Counted from the stretch's first letter, positions 14,404-27,273 are shown. The stretch is DNA of 64,000 nt from Symsagittifera roscoffensis (GCF_963678635.1 NC_087065.1:28599254-28663253), one strand, 5' to 3'. Numbers and translations are program-made. Notes: generated by a model not told the origin, from the letters alone.

Positions 14404-14849
14404 ATGAGAAATACTGAGACGCAACGGAAATTACTATCCGCGACCATCAGTCCCGCGGGAGCCTTAAGTCAGGCACTAATAGACGAAAAACGGTACTTCA
14501 ATCATCAGAAGCTAACGATTATGGCAAAAGCGACCAACGAGAGAAGCTTCAAATCATTTAATGTAAATAACCAAGTAAAGAAGGAACCAAGTCTCAACAT
14601 CGAAAAACCAACACATGTATGAAATGCGGAAACCATTTCACAAAAGGACACTTCAACGCCTGTCCAGCCAGAGATATCATATGTAAAAACTGTAACTACA
14701 AATGTCACTTCGCGAAATTATGTAAAACGAAGAAAATATCCAGTGTAAGTATTGTAAATGACTCTGTCAATACTGAAAATTGTAAATACGTCCCGTCCGA
14801 AGATTTCTGGAGCGAAAACCAAAAAACAAGAAACATGTGGAGTTATTAA
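14404..14849 (+). pseudogene. Element 2 gag remnant with CCHC zinc knuckles
   Basis: Two overlapping frames carry the end of a gag-like protein. The second reads CMKCGNHFTKGHFNAC and then CKNCNYKCHFAKLC, a Cys/His arrangement like the paired nucleocapsid knuckles of metazoan Ty3/gypsy gag proteins, used to bind genomic RNA. The upstream gag body (13903-14276) is too decayed to delimit. Confidence 0.7.
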
Positions 14850-14979
14850 CGCCTGAAACGAAAACGGTCAGAGTGACGATGATGATTATCCAGTATTGAG
14901 TGCAAGGACAATTTATGATCAAAATGGATTGGAAACAAAGAAATAACTAAATATCGGACTCGGAAACGATTGTAAGTAT

Positions 14980-17800
14980 GAACATACTTGTGGATTCGGC
15001 CAGCCCAGTGAGCTATTTGAATGCAAAACGTGTTACACGAGCTGAAATTAAGATACACGAACTTGAAGATCCATACTGTGGATAAACGAAATAAACAGTT
15101 ATACAGCGGTTTCACGGAAAATACTATTAATATCTTGGACAAAATCGTGTTCCGAACTCAATCCAACTGGCGGATATTTATATGTGAAGACCATTTTTTT
15201 TATTAGGTTGGACACGAGAGAAATATCCTGCAACAGCCTCCTAATATCCCAACAGCCTCCTTATACAACAGCCTCCTAATACTGGGAATAGATGTTAAAC
15301 AGAACAAGTGCTCAGTGCCGATATGTACAGTCAGCGACCCACCGAGGAAGAGTAAGTCAAAACCTAGAATTTCTGACAAATGAACTTTTTACGAATTCTA
15401 AAAACCTGTTTAATAGAATCGGCAAAATACCAAACGACCGTAAAGTTACACATTTCCATTCCCCTTTTAAACCGGTCCAAGTAAAAGGCAGAACAGTGGC
15501 CCTTCATTTGTTATCGGGAGTAAATGAGGAATTTAAAAGAATGGAAAAAGAGGGCCATATCGAAAAATTTGAGAAAGGTGACGAAGATTGCTTCATAAGC
15601 CCAATTCTGATAACTAGAAAGAAAAACAGTTCAATTAATCTCGCCTTATATTCAAAACTACTGAATGACCAGATTCTTAAAAATAAATACCAGATGCCCA
15701 ACATCCACGAATTGACCTATAATGTAGCTTTACAATTGTCAGAAAAGACCGATAGGCGGGTCTGGTTTAGCTACCTCGATCTAAAGAAGGAGATACTACT
15801 GCGACATACACATTTTAAACAGGATTTCATGGACTTGGCGATAGGCCCAACCAGTTTCAAAGAGTCATGGACTCACTTTTAAAAGGAATCCCATTTACAA
15901 ATTGTTATATAGATGACATACTAGTAGCTTCTAAGGGAACTGTCGAAGAATATAAAGCTATTGAGCAAAGAATACTGGAAATCATAGACAAAAACAATAT
16001 GGCTGTGAAATGGAGAAAATAGAATGGCTTGGATTTAAGATTTCAGAAACGTAAGACCTTTGGTCGGAAAAGCAGATGCAATAAAAAACCTCGCAATCCC
16101 GAGAAACATCTTTGAATTTCTTTCATTCTTTGGTTCGATCAATCAATACGTTAAATTCTTCCAGAACCTTTCACTCCTAAGTTTCCCATTACGACCATTA
16201 CGCAACAAAAAGTCAGTGTACCAATGAAACAACAGTCATTTGATTGCAATTGAAAAGTTAAAATCTGAAATTGTAAATTTTACCGAGAATAGCCATTTCG
16301 ACATCAAAGAAAAATTAAAATTGAAAACAATTGCCCCAAATAACGGCTTAGGAGCCACAATCCAACAGTTCCAAGGGAGAGAATGGAAAACTATTTTGTT
16401 CGCTTCGAGATTTTTGAAAAACCATGAAATGAAATACTCCACCAACGAACTAGAACTTTTAGAGGTTGGCAGGGCATCTGAACATTTTAAACTCATTTTA
16501 GAAACTTTTTAAATGGTTCGGATTTTGAAATCGTCATGGACCACAAGGGGCTTCTTTCCGCGCTGTCGGCGATCAACAGTAACAAAACAATGCATAGCAG
16601 ACTAACCCGATGGGTAAACATACTTTACCATTCAATTTCAAACTTTCTCATCTTCAGGGTAAAGATATGGGGTTCACTGACCTTCTATCAAGACTACCCT
16701 CAGGCAAAGCCTCACCCCCTTCCTACTCCGACGAAGTTTTCGTCATGGCTTCTATCGACAAAATTCGAAATACTTTATTGAATTCATCTAATTTTATTTC
16801 TGTAAATAAAGTAATTGTAGATCGACCGTCGGTCGCTGTAAATACAATTGTAAATACTAATTTCCCTTCGGGAACGAATAATTCAAGCGATGTGATTGGT
16901 CGAAATTTTACCGATAGCTCTATAGCTTTTTCAAACTGAGAATTATTGCGCTATCATTTCTTGTATTGCCCAGTCGCTCAAAATTTGCAATAATTCCCAC
17001 GTCAGATCAGAAAACTGTTCATCTAATTGCCTACCTATAGATAATTCCAAATTTAACTACAAGCTTTTCATTTACTGATAAGGCCCTGTTGCATTTCATA
17101 ATGCTTAATGAAATTTTTATTCCACATAAATTGAAGACCGTGGGTACGTCGATTACAAAACCCCTATTAATTGTTCCGGAAGAACATAATATTGCCCTAA
17201 AATTTAAAGACGAGGCGCTATATAATGATCATTCGGCCTTATCAAAACAGTATAAAGCGAATTTATCTTTACCATCATCACCGCTTTTATTAGAAAATCA
17301 TTGTTCTAAGAAGCTTCACCAAATCATGACCAAGGACGATAAAATTTTATGGGACCTAATAACGGCACTAAAGAACGGGCGCCCAGTGAGAATTCCCGGG
17401 TCCTATATGGCGAATTACGAGAAGGACCTACATACTAGGGACGAGCTGCTATTCCTGGACCACAAACTTTTGGTGCCAGCAGCGATTCGAGTGGCGTTCA
17501 GCTCAATGTTGCACGAATCCCACCCAGGCCAGTTCGGCATGAAATTTCTGGTTACATATATTTTTGGTGGCCGCATATCTATAGAGATCTACCACACGGC
17601 AAGTTTTGTTGAGATTGCAGCACTCGAGTAAATTTCCGGACTTCTAGTTTGCCAACGAAGAGATAAATGTAGATATCGCTGGCCCTTTGGACGCTTTTTG
17701 GGGATCGAAGAAATACATTCTTTTTTGCATCGATAGTTTTACCTATTTTCCTTCGGCAAAAGTGGTTACCAATACCTCGTCATGTACGACTGTTGCCATC
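14980..17800 (+). pseudogene. Element 2 pol remnant: protease, RT, RNase H, integrase
   Basis: In order: a protease-like VDSASPVSYL near 14990 (the usual D-S/T-G is altered); RT with ILITRKKNSSINLALYSK near 15605 and the catalytic YIDDILVAS near 15910; RNase H with MKYSTNELELL near 16430 and VMDHKGLLSALS near 16534; integrase with ESHPGQFGMKF near 17517 and the start of a catalytic core (VDIAGPLDAFWGSKKYI) near 17670. Many frame changes and stops separate these pieces. No intact product is possible. Confidence 0.8.
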
Positions 17801-19353
17801 TTCTCGGCTTCCAAGAAAAATCAGAGTCGACAATTGGTCATGTTTTTTATCACACGATTTTAGTTTTTTTTTTGTAAAAAATTATTATCGAAATTATTTT
17901 TTGTAAATTAGAAGATCATAAATCAAATGGACTCGTATAGAGACTTGTATCTGCCGTAGAATCCAAACGTCTCGCCATCTCATACGATTCACCCAAATCG
18001 TCTTTAAACTCTTCAATCGAAAAAATTATTTGGAACTAACGAATAACCCAACAACCTTCCATCGGATGTACCGTTCGAAAAAGAATTTTTCAACCGCACA
18101 GCCAATACTAGGTGGAAAAACCTGATTTCTATTGATAATCGTTCAGATTAAGGACAATCGATCTTGTCGGATCATCGGGCAAGGAACTGGTAGCTCCATG
18201 AAGGGACACAGGACGGATACGCAGACGCACACATGGATCTTTCTTCAGACTCAGAAGCGAGCCTCCCTCTGGCCAAGACCTCCTTAGGAAACCGGACAAC
18301 CCCGATCCCTGCCGCCCAACGTAGACGACCATCACAAGTGAAACTGACCACCGAAGGTAATCTCTGTAGAAAAAAAAATCGGAAAAATGGAGACCCGTAT
18401 TTTAATCCCGTGTAGGAGGCAATCGTTGATTCCTCGGAACTGAGTTACTTTTGAAAATGGACACATTTTACGAAAATCAGATCTAGCGATCAAATGGAAA
18501 ATACTTCCGGGCCCTCCAAAAATTCTTGCTAATCCACCACCCATGGGTACCGATCGTGAAAACATGCTAAGGAAAAAGGAAAATGTCGCCACCCAAGAAG
18601 GAAATCCGGACGGACACCCTTAAGAAGACGACCTCTGGCAACACGATGCCGTCGCTTGAAACCACGCAGATCCCACTGGAAATAGTAATCATTCCAGACT
18701 CGCCACAGAAATCATCAGCTCCTCTTCTTCGTCTTCGTTAAATTTCAATTCTTGGAACGGCTTGATTGATGATTACTTCAAGGATGTTTCGAACAACAAC
18801 GCTCCGATCTGTCAAGGGGCTGCTCATTCCGTTTCCCTGACGTCAACTTCGTGGAATTCTTCCAATGGGAAAACCACGACTCGATTCAGTAGCGATAAAG
18901 ATCAGGACTCTATGAACGAAATCTCTTCAACAGTTGACCAAGACGCGTGGGACACTAGATGAATTTGATGCAACATTCAATTAAAACTTCAAGAACCTTA
19001 ATGAACTCCATTTTTGATTTTCATCTTTAACGTCATAACCATTTAAAGCTTTTTTTGCCTTTTTACATTGCCCTTTTATTTTATTTATGTGTACATTTAG
19101 GTGTACATTTGGTAGTGTAGATTGTTTTATTCTCTCTGTATTATTAGTGTAGATAAGGTAAATTCTGTAAACTTCACCCATTTGTACAAATTTGTACTTA
19201 CCAACCTCAAGTTGTAGATACTTAATTTCGTTCTGTTCATTTCAATTTGTTTTGTGCAGTTTGTAAATTTTGTTCATTCTACTTTGAAGGGGGAAATGGG
19301 TGTATATAGTTAAGTTTAGTGAAATGTAAATTCTATTTTTTCCCGTTGGTGAA
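17801..19353. other. Element 2, 3' region
   Basis: Past the integrase remnant a few short frames occur (for example 18762-18962, Ser/Asp-rich) with no recognised domain. I see no env-like protein. Confidence 0.4.
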
Positions 19354-19493
19354 TGTTGTGAGTTGTTCATTTTGTTTGATATATTGCCCTTTGGTATTGA
19401 TTAGATACCTGCCAACGGGTTGGCTGGGAGGAAGTCAGGAGTTCAAAAAATCACATTAGAGCCTTAATAACAATAAAGTCGTTTACTGAAGAG
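19354..19493 (+). repeat. Element 2 right terminal blocks B then A
   Basis: Direct copies of the left-end blocks in reversed order. Block B here is bracketed by the inverted pair CCCGTTGG and CCAACGGG. Confidence 0.8.
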
Positions 19494-20200
19494 CTATTTT
19501 ATAAAAGGCGGCAAAAAATAGACTGAAAATTTTTTTGCCATCTGAGCGAGCTCCCCTGTCTGCTAATGATGCATAAAAACTCATTTTACTTTTGATAACG
19601 CTTGCTTGTCGCATGCGTAAGTATGGTTGATTAGTTTCAGGGAATGTAATAAAAAATTGTTAAAAAAATTTAAATTCCCGTATCGTGTCCCACAAATGAA
19701 AAATAGAGTATACGGGTCTCTGCAGACTATTTTTTCGTCATTTTTATCTCGGAGGCTACTTGAGACATTGTTCAGGATAAATAGTGAAATCGGTGGCCTG
19801 TTCCGTTTCCTTCATCAACAGATCTTTTCTAAGTCATGACCACTCGTTATACATGGCTATATATTACGACCAGATATGCTTATTAACGAACATAAATTGT
19901 AATTTTCCGACTAGAATAAGCTCATGAATCAAATTGAATAGGAATCGTAGACGAGAAGGAGATAGAGTGGGCTCATTCATATGACACATTCGAACTACAG
20001 TTCATAAAATTCAAATTCAAAATCATTCAAATATATTTCTGCGAACAAAACACGATTAGTCTATTCAATCTGTCGAATATCCAAATTTCAAGTATGTTCA
20101 AGGTGACGCTGATTGACATATCAAATTCATAAAACCAATCAGGTCTTCAAAGTTCGTTGCATATACTTGGCAATTCGTTGGTTTTAATTTACGGTTGACT
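19494..20200. other. Upstream region of the carrier gene
   Basis: AT-rich; no supported exon or repeat. Confidence 0.4.
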
Positions 20201-20205
20201 TTCAG
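20196..20205 (+). promoter_or_regulatory. Splice-acceptor-like site just before the carrier ATG
   Basis: TTGACTTTCAG ends 19 bases before the ATG, suggesting a 5' UTR intron or a trans-splice acceptor. Confidence 0.45.
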
Positions 20206-20224
20206 ATTGTTCAGCTGATCGAAG

Positions 20225-21145
20225 ATGCCTGAAGAAGTGCCTAAGACTACCAAGTTCATGCTTAGCAGTTTATCAGGTTGTATGGCTACAGTAATTGTTC
20301 AGCCCATGGACCTGGTCAAAAACAGAATGCAGGTGTCAGGGGAAGGTGGAGGAGCCAAGACTCACAAATCTTCTTTTCACGCCATCAGAAATATTCTTGC
20401 CAACGAGGGATTTCTAGCATTCTACAACGGACTTGGAGCTGGGTTACTTAGACAAGTTATGTACACGGGAACGCGTTTGGGCATCTACACTTCGTTGTTT
20501 AGTCACTTCACAAAAAATGGCAAACCGCCTGGATTCGCTGAGAAAATGGGAATCGCCGCAACGGCGGGATCTATTGGTGCTTTTGTTGGAACACCGGCCG
20601 AGTTGTGTCTAATCCGAATGACAACTGATAAAAGTCTTCCAGAAACCGAGAGACGGAACTACAAAAACGTTTTCGATGCCATATTTCGAGTGACTCGTGA
20701 GGAGGGTGTCACAACCTTATGGCGTGGATGCGGGCCGACAGTCGGCCGAGCTGTTGTCGTGAACATAGCTCAACTCGTGTCATATTCCCAATGTAAAGAG
20801 ATGCTGATCAAGAAAACAGATGTTTTTAAAGAGGGAATTTTGACTCATTTCGTAGCCAGTATGATTTCTGCACTGGTCACTACAGTTGCATCGCTGCCTG
20901 TAGATATTGCCAAAACTAGACTTCAGAAAATGAAAATAGTTGACGGAGTTCCAGAGTACAAAGGATTCGTTGACGTCTTCTCTAGAATAGTGAAAAAAGA
21001 GGGCGTGTTTGCTCTCTGGAAAGGATTCACGCCTTACTATGCGCGACTGGGACCTCACACGGTGCTGACCTTCATATTTCTGGAACAGCTTCTGAACGTG
21101 TACAAGAAAGCAAAGGGCATTGAGTCAAAGTCAGCCAGCTTATAA
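20225..21145 (+). CDS. SLC25A11: Mitochondrial 2-oxoglutarate/malate carrier
   Basis: Inner-membrane carrier that exchanges 2-oxoglutarate for malate in the malate-aspartate shuttle. The 306-residue frame has the three repeats of the SLC25 family, each with a Px[DE]xx[KR]-type signature: PMDLVKNRMQ (residue ~25), PAELCLIRM (~124) and PVDIAKTRLQ (~223). Conserved carrier blocks include GAGLLRQVMYTGTRLGIYT, WRGCGPTVGRAVVVNIAQL and FTPYYARLGPHTVLTFIFLE. The latter groups match the oxoglutarate carrier better than the dicarboxylate carrier. Length is close to the vertebrate protein (about 314), with a slightly shorter N-terminus. The reading frame has no intron. The ATG is the first in frame after the acceptor-like site. 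Confidence 0.95.
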   Translation: MPEEVPKTTKFMLSSLSGCMATVIVQPMDLVKNRMQVSGEGGGAKTHKSSFHAIRNILANEGFLAFYNGLGAGLLRQVMYTGTRLGIYTSLFSHFTKNGKPPGFAEKMGIAATAGSIGAFVGTPAELCLIRMTTDKSLPETERRNYKNVFDAIFRVTREEGVTTLWRGCGPTVGRAVVVNIAQLVSYSQCKEMLIKKTDVFKEGILTHFVASMISALVTTVASLPVDIAKTRLQKMKIVDGVPEYKGFVDVFSRIVKKEGVFALWKGFTPYYARLGPHTVLTFIFLEQLLNVYKKAKGIESKSASL

Positions 21146-21398
21146 TGAACTGAAATATATAATTGTAAACATTGATTCCGATTTTACTAAAAAAGTACAT
21201 TGAGAAATCTCGGAAACCAGTTTCATTTATCTTGTTAATTCACTTGCATAATTTTTTAGGTCAAAATTTTTTAGTTAAACAAAACACTGAATCCCTTTTT
21301 TACAGGGCCTTAGGTCAGTGCATTTCAAGTAATTAGTTTTGGCAGCAATAATTGGTTTGTCCAGATTATCTCTATTTGTGAAAAATGAATCTATCGAA

Positions 21399-21421
21399 AA
21401 TAAAGACTAATCTTTAATAAA
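21399..21421 (+). terminator. Polyadenylation signals of the carrier gene
   Basis: Two AATAAA hexamers (21399 and 21416) about 255-275 bases after the stop codon. Confidence 0.55.
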
Positions 21422-22689
21422 GTTGCTGATTTCTGTAAATTATGACTATTCGGTTAAACTGTGGCCTGGTGCTACTCGGAATTTTATTATCACCTTAAAT
21501 TGTTTTAAATTTAAGATATACGGAAGAAATGTTGAAAACTTGCAGTTGTTCATTATCAATGACGTGATAAAAATTTCTGAATATTTCAGAAAGAAGTGAA
21601 TGTGTGTTTCACTCACAGTACTTTCATTGTTTAAAAGAAGTTATAACCCTCTGATTGGTTTTATAAAATGATAACTAAGGCTGTTTTTATTGGGACCGCT
21701 ATGTCAAGTGAATCATCGAGCAACTAATTTCGAGTATCACCATCAACTGATAGAAATAAGATGATTCGCCGCCCCAATTTTCCTAATCCAAAAAAGTTCG
21801 ACAGATAAACATTCAAATCAAAACAGCAGATAATCATCGTTGTACAATGAAACTTAATAGGCAGTGCAAAATTCAAAGAAAGTGTATAACTAAGTCTAAA
21901 CATAAACTGTGTTTGTTCATCGGATCACTAGTAAAGTGGCCAAGAACTTTGGTGCAAGATGAGTTTATTGGCGCAAGATTAGACTGGGGTTCAAAAGAGG
22001 TGTCATTTTGCAGCTCTTTAAGCCGTGGTTCGGATCCCAAATATTGAATTTTGAAAGTTTTTTAGGTGACGAGAAAAATGGTTGTGAATTTATTGCTATT
22101 CACTCAAATTTGGCTAAGTGGATAATTTCTCTCTGTTTTCTTATTCAACTGTTTCAAGTTGTAAAACAACAAAAATTCATTAAATTGCGTTAAAAATTTA
22201 GGATAATCAATCTGCGGGTCTATCGGCTGCAGACTTCTACGCTTTAGAAAGCAACGATATTTTTCGGTTTACCTAGTTGATTGCAATGTCATTTGTGGTT
22301 AGAACTGCCATTTTTGGCCGGAACATTCTTTGCTACCTGTGCAGATGCTATAAGACTCTATTTGAGTCCCGAAAAAAGATCATTGCAGATTGTGAAATGG
22401 GATGGGAAGTTCGAAAATGTTTGTATTCTCACTGGTGTCAGCAGAAAAAATATTGATCAATGAGGTTATTCTTCAATGTTGATAAACGAAAAAATCTAAG
22501 TGTGTGCGTTGTTTTTTGTTTTTATTTCCCTATAAAGTGCTCTAACGTTCTGTTCTTTTTTATAAAACGTTCTAGCAGTAAACGATTTTTTTCAGCTCAG
22601 TTGGCTATGTATTATATCTTATATGAGTGTTATATTTTTTTATACAGCAAGGATTTTTGAAACTCTTACTGAAAAGTGTTTTGTTTTCT
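21422..22689. other. AT-rich intergenic DNA
   Basis: No supported gene. A phrase near 22316 (GGCCGGAACATTCTTTGCTAC) resembles part of the 12.2-12.7 kb duplication. Confidence 0.4.
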
Positions 22690-23020
22690 GTACATCTTTA
22701 CTATACGCTGACGAAGCTGTAATTAGGTTATTTTTAATGATGAAAAACGTACATAACGAACACCAAAATGCATTGAACAAAACAGCGAAATGGTTAAAGC
22801 AAAACAAGCTAATATTAGCAAATAAAACAAAAACATTAATCGAAAAAAATTAAACCCCCAAGATATCTTGCAATTTACTTAGATGTACTGCTAAACTTCG
22901 ATGAACACGATGTTTTCGGAAAAAAAGTCCCGAATTTTTGCGGACTAATCTCTGTGTTACCAAAGTTTCTCTCGACTACGCACTTTGTAACACCTCAAAA
23001 AAAATTCGAGCCACCTATAT
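22690..23020 (+). pseudogene. LINE reverse transcriptase remnant
   Basis: A plus-strand fragment reads LYADEAVI (degenerate form of the catalytic xYADD) followed by LNKTAKWLKQNKLILANKTK, the typical post-catalytic helix of Jockey/CR1-type RTs. After a stop comes a YLDVLLNFDEH-like stretch matching the next RT block. The catalytic second Asp is Glu here. Only about 110 codons remain. Confidence 0.6.
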
Positions 23021-25700
23021 TATAAAATGGTGTTTTGGCTTAGGCATCCACTGATAATTAAGTGATTTATATGGTAAAGCTCATTTTTGAGCATTTTTAA
23101 AAGCACGTAAATACCAATCATTCTGAAGTCAAAAGTTGGAATACAGACCTGTATTTGCTATGGAGCTCCATTTGTATGAGCTAGTGAAAACAGTGTCGTA
23201 AGTTCTCAGATGTCAAACGAGCCCTACTCAACTTTTGATCAAACACTTTACTGATAATCATCAACAAAATTTTAGAGTTACGCATTACAGAAAAAAATTA
23301 CCAACACGCGCACAAAAACTGAAATGATTCAATTGTTGTCAGGCTACGAAAAATTAAATCATTATCCTAAAATCTCAGACTTGTGTCAAAAATATGAAGT
23401 CGCGCTCCCAGCAAGTACGTACATTCCTTGATAGTCTTTAGACTACTACATTCTGGATAACGAAGAGCTCTGAATATTTTCCAAAAAACAACTAACGTCT
23501 CGTAACGGTTCTTTTTCTTAATTAAGTTAAGGTTTTTGATGCTAACAGTTAAGATTTTTGATGCTCAATAAAATCATTTTGAATTGATGGTTGGGCTACA
23601 ATTGCCTTACAACAAGCAATGGAGCAGTCATTTTACGGTCTGTTTGAATATTTTATTGGCGCAAAACGTGAGCCCTCGCTATCTTGATTTGGAATTCTCT
23701 TGTACTCTTTCAAAAGGCGATTCGCTACTAACACATCTGCGTAATCGTTTAGTTAGTTCATTATAGGGGTGGCAATTTGTTACTAGGTACCAAAAGTGCA
23801 ATAGTTAAAAAGATCCTTGGTTTTATATAGGCTGCGACACGAAAAAAAGTAAGATGATCCGAACTTAATTTTATCAAGAAACTTTTTGAAGATAAAATAG
23901 TTTTGCAATTGAAAAAAAACATAGTTTTTTTTTCGTTGAAATTCAAAAATTAAAGAATAGTTCTTTCACATTTCTGGTCTTCATAAAGTAGTTAACTATT
24001 TTTCAACTTTCATGAGTCTTACTTCGGGTATCAAATTCATATCTCATTGATCAACCATGAAAGTATCTGTTATATGTGCTGTTTTCAAGATAAAGATATA
24101 TTACTCGATTTCAAAAAACTTTAACCGCAAGTGTACACATAAACGAAAAATATACTAAGGTTAGTTTTCGAGTTTTCTTTAGCAAAAAAAAACTTAAATT
24201 TAGGACTTCGTGCGACGGAAACCACGCGTTGTGACGTCTTAAGCTTACATTGCTGATTTACACAAGCAAAGCACAGTGTATTGTTACGAAGAAAATTTTT
24301 TAAACTTAGTCGCAAATAATAGTGCTCATCTGGTGGCACTTTCGATATTTCAATTTAATTTTATTTAAGTTTATTTAAGCATAATCAATTTGATGGCATA
24401 TGTTGCTGCTTTAGTGTTGGCTTCTGTTAGGTCATATTTGAAAAAAAAACGTGTAACATGAAAATGTATGGGAATTGTTATTGTTTTTTTTTCGCTTTTT
24501 TGCGCGGCTTTGGAAAATTTCTGGCTGCTCTTCTATTTGCGTACAGTACAGACTTCGCTATTTTCTTTTCATTTTACCTCATGTTCTACGGTCTTCAAAA
24601 TTTTTAGCAGTTTTTTTTGGTTTGATTTTTTATTTTCTTAAATATTGAATGCACAAACCTGAGATGATAGTTTCAATCAAAATAAGAAACCTTGAGGATC
24701 TCTTCTTTTTCAGTAGTTATTCCCTAAACGCGGTAGAATAAATTATGGCCTTAAAGAAGTCCATTTTAGAGCTCTGTTTTGCATTTTTCTTGCTTGTGTT
24801 CGCGAAGCACAGCTTCGCCTCTGTGTTTAAACTACCCAAACACAACAAGTTAAACTCGAAAATCAAAACGTTTTTTTTTTCAGATTGGTTTGATTTCATA
24901 CAAAACATGAAGACACAACTTGCTTAAAATGGTAACAAAAAAGTTTATTTTGTGATGAAATTATTATAGTGGTGAGATTTATTTTGCGAACTTGGGGCCT
25001 AACAATTTACCCTAAGGACAATGATTTTGTGTTTTTTTATTCAATCATAAACTACGCTGAACCTTTTTTGCAATTGCTGACAAAAGTTTTTCACAGCAAG
25101 CCTGTTATGTAGCTCAACAATGTGAAAGTATCTTCTTCTCATTTTTGTATAATTAAACTTAATTTGCTTTGATAGCCACAAAAAGATCATTTTTAATACA
25201 TAAAACACCAATTATATAAATAAAAACGAATAAAATCTTTTTGTGCCCACTTTTGGAGATTACGCTCATCTTGAAATTTGTTGGGATACATAAGAAACGT
25301 GCTGTTTGTTTTTTCAGTAATTGAACAAACACTTTGGCGTAACTTTTTATTCAAAAATAAAAGCCAAAAATAATAGTTTTTTTGGCCAAATTAAGAGCCA
25401 GAATTTTGCAAAATAAGTTCAATTTTTATGAAAATTAAGTTAAAGTATCTGAAATTCCAGGCAAGTTTTATCTGCGTCATATTTTGGCTGAAATCCACCC
25501 AATTTGAGAAAAAAGTGTTTTACTTTTCAAGTTTTACTCGTTTTGCTTGGAAGATTTTAGTCAGCACTACGGGTTGCCGCTACGCTATTGAAGTATATCA
25601 CCGATCGATCTTACAATCGCAGACGTGCTTGACCACCTGTTGGCATTGTTTTAAAATTTGTTTAATTATGATTATCATTTCAACAAAATCTGTAGAAAAA
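23021..25700. other. AT-rich DNA, no supported gene
   Basis: Long T- and A-rich runs and short unconvincing frames. A GCGAAG...CTTCGCCTCT palindrome near 24800 repeats one near 1197. May be intron of the minus-strand gene whose candidate exons lie to the right. Confidence 0.35.
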
Positions 25701-26380
25701 AATCAGTTGACGCAAATGCTGATCGAAAAACTACACCAAGAATATTGCGCTTAAACTCATCATTTTGAATATCTTCTCCGCGAAAGATGTGAGCAATACA
25801 TAATTCTGTAATTCCAGTTGGAATGTGACGAGGAAACTTTTGAGCAACGGTACTTCTGCTAAAAGAATAAAAAACAAAATTTCAGAAAAAAAAAGTTAGT
25901 GATTTTTAAAGAGTGCCGAACAAAATTTTTCGAGGTCTTTAAGATTTTCGAAAGTGAATTGCTTTCAAACTAATGACCAGAAGCTATTAGAAAAAACAAT
26001 TAGCTGGTACACTGACAGAAATAAAAACGACACATAATAAGATGAAAATCATCCCAAAGCTTCCGAAAAAAAAGAATTGTCCAAACAAAGCTGATCCTAA
26101 TCGAACTCTTATTTCTGAGTCTTGATAGATGCCATAGAAAAGCTGGAAAACAATCAAGTTAGTAATTCAACCTCGTTCTGTATATTCTCAAAGGGTTCTG
26201 ACTATAAAATCGTCAAATTTAGAACAAACATTGTAGAGTGTTACTTATAAAAAAAAACAAATGGTTTGTAACAAATACTGAAAATCGAAAGCTGAAAACA
26301 TAATCGAAACACTGAACGGGTCACAAAGCACAAGAAAAACCTACATATTCACGCATTATCGCTAATGCAAAACAGAGCAT
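25700..26380 (-). other. Candidate minus-strand exons (low confidence)
   Basis: Read on minus: an ATG-started piece (MLCFALAIMREYV) ending at TAG|GTTTTT (about 26346); a piece preceded by TTGTTTTCCAG at about 26153 that encodes YGIYQDSEIRVRLGSALFGQ followed by a hydrophobic, membrane-like segment; and a piece preceded by TTCTTTTAG at about 25861. Joining phases do not all agree and no family is recognised, so this may be one gene, parts of it, or chance. Confidence 0.25.
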
Positions 26381-26764
26381 TTTATTCGCTCCATGTGAGC
26401 GTATTTATCATTTTTTGTTTTAATGATCCATCGGCAATTTCTGTTCCGACCGTTGGAAATGGAGAGGAACTTTTTGTTTTGGGTGCGTTTTATTTTTTTT
26501 GTTTTCGTATACCACCCAAAATTTATACCACAAAAATTCTACACCGCCCACAACATTGTATACCACAAACATTTATTGGATTAAATTGAGTCATATATCG
26601 TATTAAAGCACTTTTAATCATAATTTGCTCAAAATTTGTAAGTTTTGAAAAAGTTTCAGTGTCGAGAAAAACCGGTCTGAAATCTTTTGTCTGACTACAA
26701 GCGAGTGGTGCGATCAAGCTAGGAAAATTTGATTTAATGAAAAATAAAGTAAGCTTGTTTTAGC

Positions 26765-26900
26765 GCTTCCTAGGCAATCAAATTTTTTTTAGAAAAAAAA
26801 AGAAAAGTAAAAATTCTTGTGCAAAAAAAGTCGCTTCCTAGGCAATCAAATTTTTCGAGAAAAATGAAAAAAAAAAGCAAAAATTCTTGTGCAAAAAATT
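26765..26900. repeat. Tandem duplication, 68-bp unit
   Basis: GCTTCCTAGGCAATCAAATT begins at 26765 and again at 26833; both units end AAAATTCTTGTGCAAAAAA. Confidence 0.8.
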
Positions 26901-27083
26901 TTAAAAATGTTTTAGATAGATGGGTTGTTTTTGTATTAAGATTTTTTCTACTTGTTAGTGTGGTTCTTGAGCCACAACACTAATAGAATTAACCCTAATT
27001 TGAAGGGGACAAAAAGAATATTATAAAAAGCTTTTAATGAATGGGGTCGGAGCATTCTGTGTTATTGCACAGCAAACAAAAAT

Positions 27084-27273
27084 CCTTGTTGCACCAGCGG
27101 ATTTAGGAAATTTAGTGGGCAGGGGCGCTCCTTTTTCAGGGATTTGCCCCCTGCCGACCCAAAGGGTCCCCCTTTGTACTATTTTGAGATATCCATTGTC
27201 GAAATTTTCGACAAAATCGAAATTTGAAAACCCACCCCCTCGAGAAAATCCTATATCCGCCTCTGCCTTGTTG
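27084..27273. mobile_element. hAT-type MITE with 8-bp target duplication
   Basis: A 174-bp insertion (27092-27265) has terminal inverted repeats: left CACCAGCGGATTTAGGA, right (reverse complement) CAGAGGCGGATATAGGA, 13 of 17 matching. It is flanked by perfect 8-bp direct repeats CCTTGTTG (27084-27091 and 27266-27273). Short length, TIRs starting CA and 8-bp duplications fit a non-autonomous hAT element. It carries no coding capacity. Confidence 0.8.

Larger units (their letters stand above)
13475..19493 (+). mobile_element. Decayed Ty3/gypsy LTR retrotransposon (element 2)
   Basis: Plus-strand element about 6 kb long. Repeated terminal blocks flank a PBS-like site, then gag with CCHC knuckles, protease, RT, RNase H and integrase pieces in Ty3/gypsy order, and a purine run (GAAGGGGGAAA, near 19300) like a polypurine tract. 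Frames carry many stops and shifts, so it is defective. The two terminal blocks occur in opposite orders at the two ends, so the LTRs are rearranged. Confidence 0.85.

Noticed and set aside
17801-19353. Env-like gene in element 2
   Set aside because: Short frames without signal peptide, membrane segment or fusion motif.
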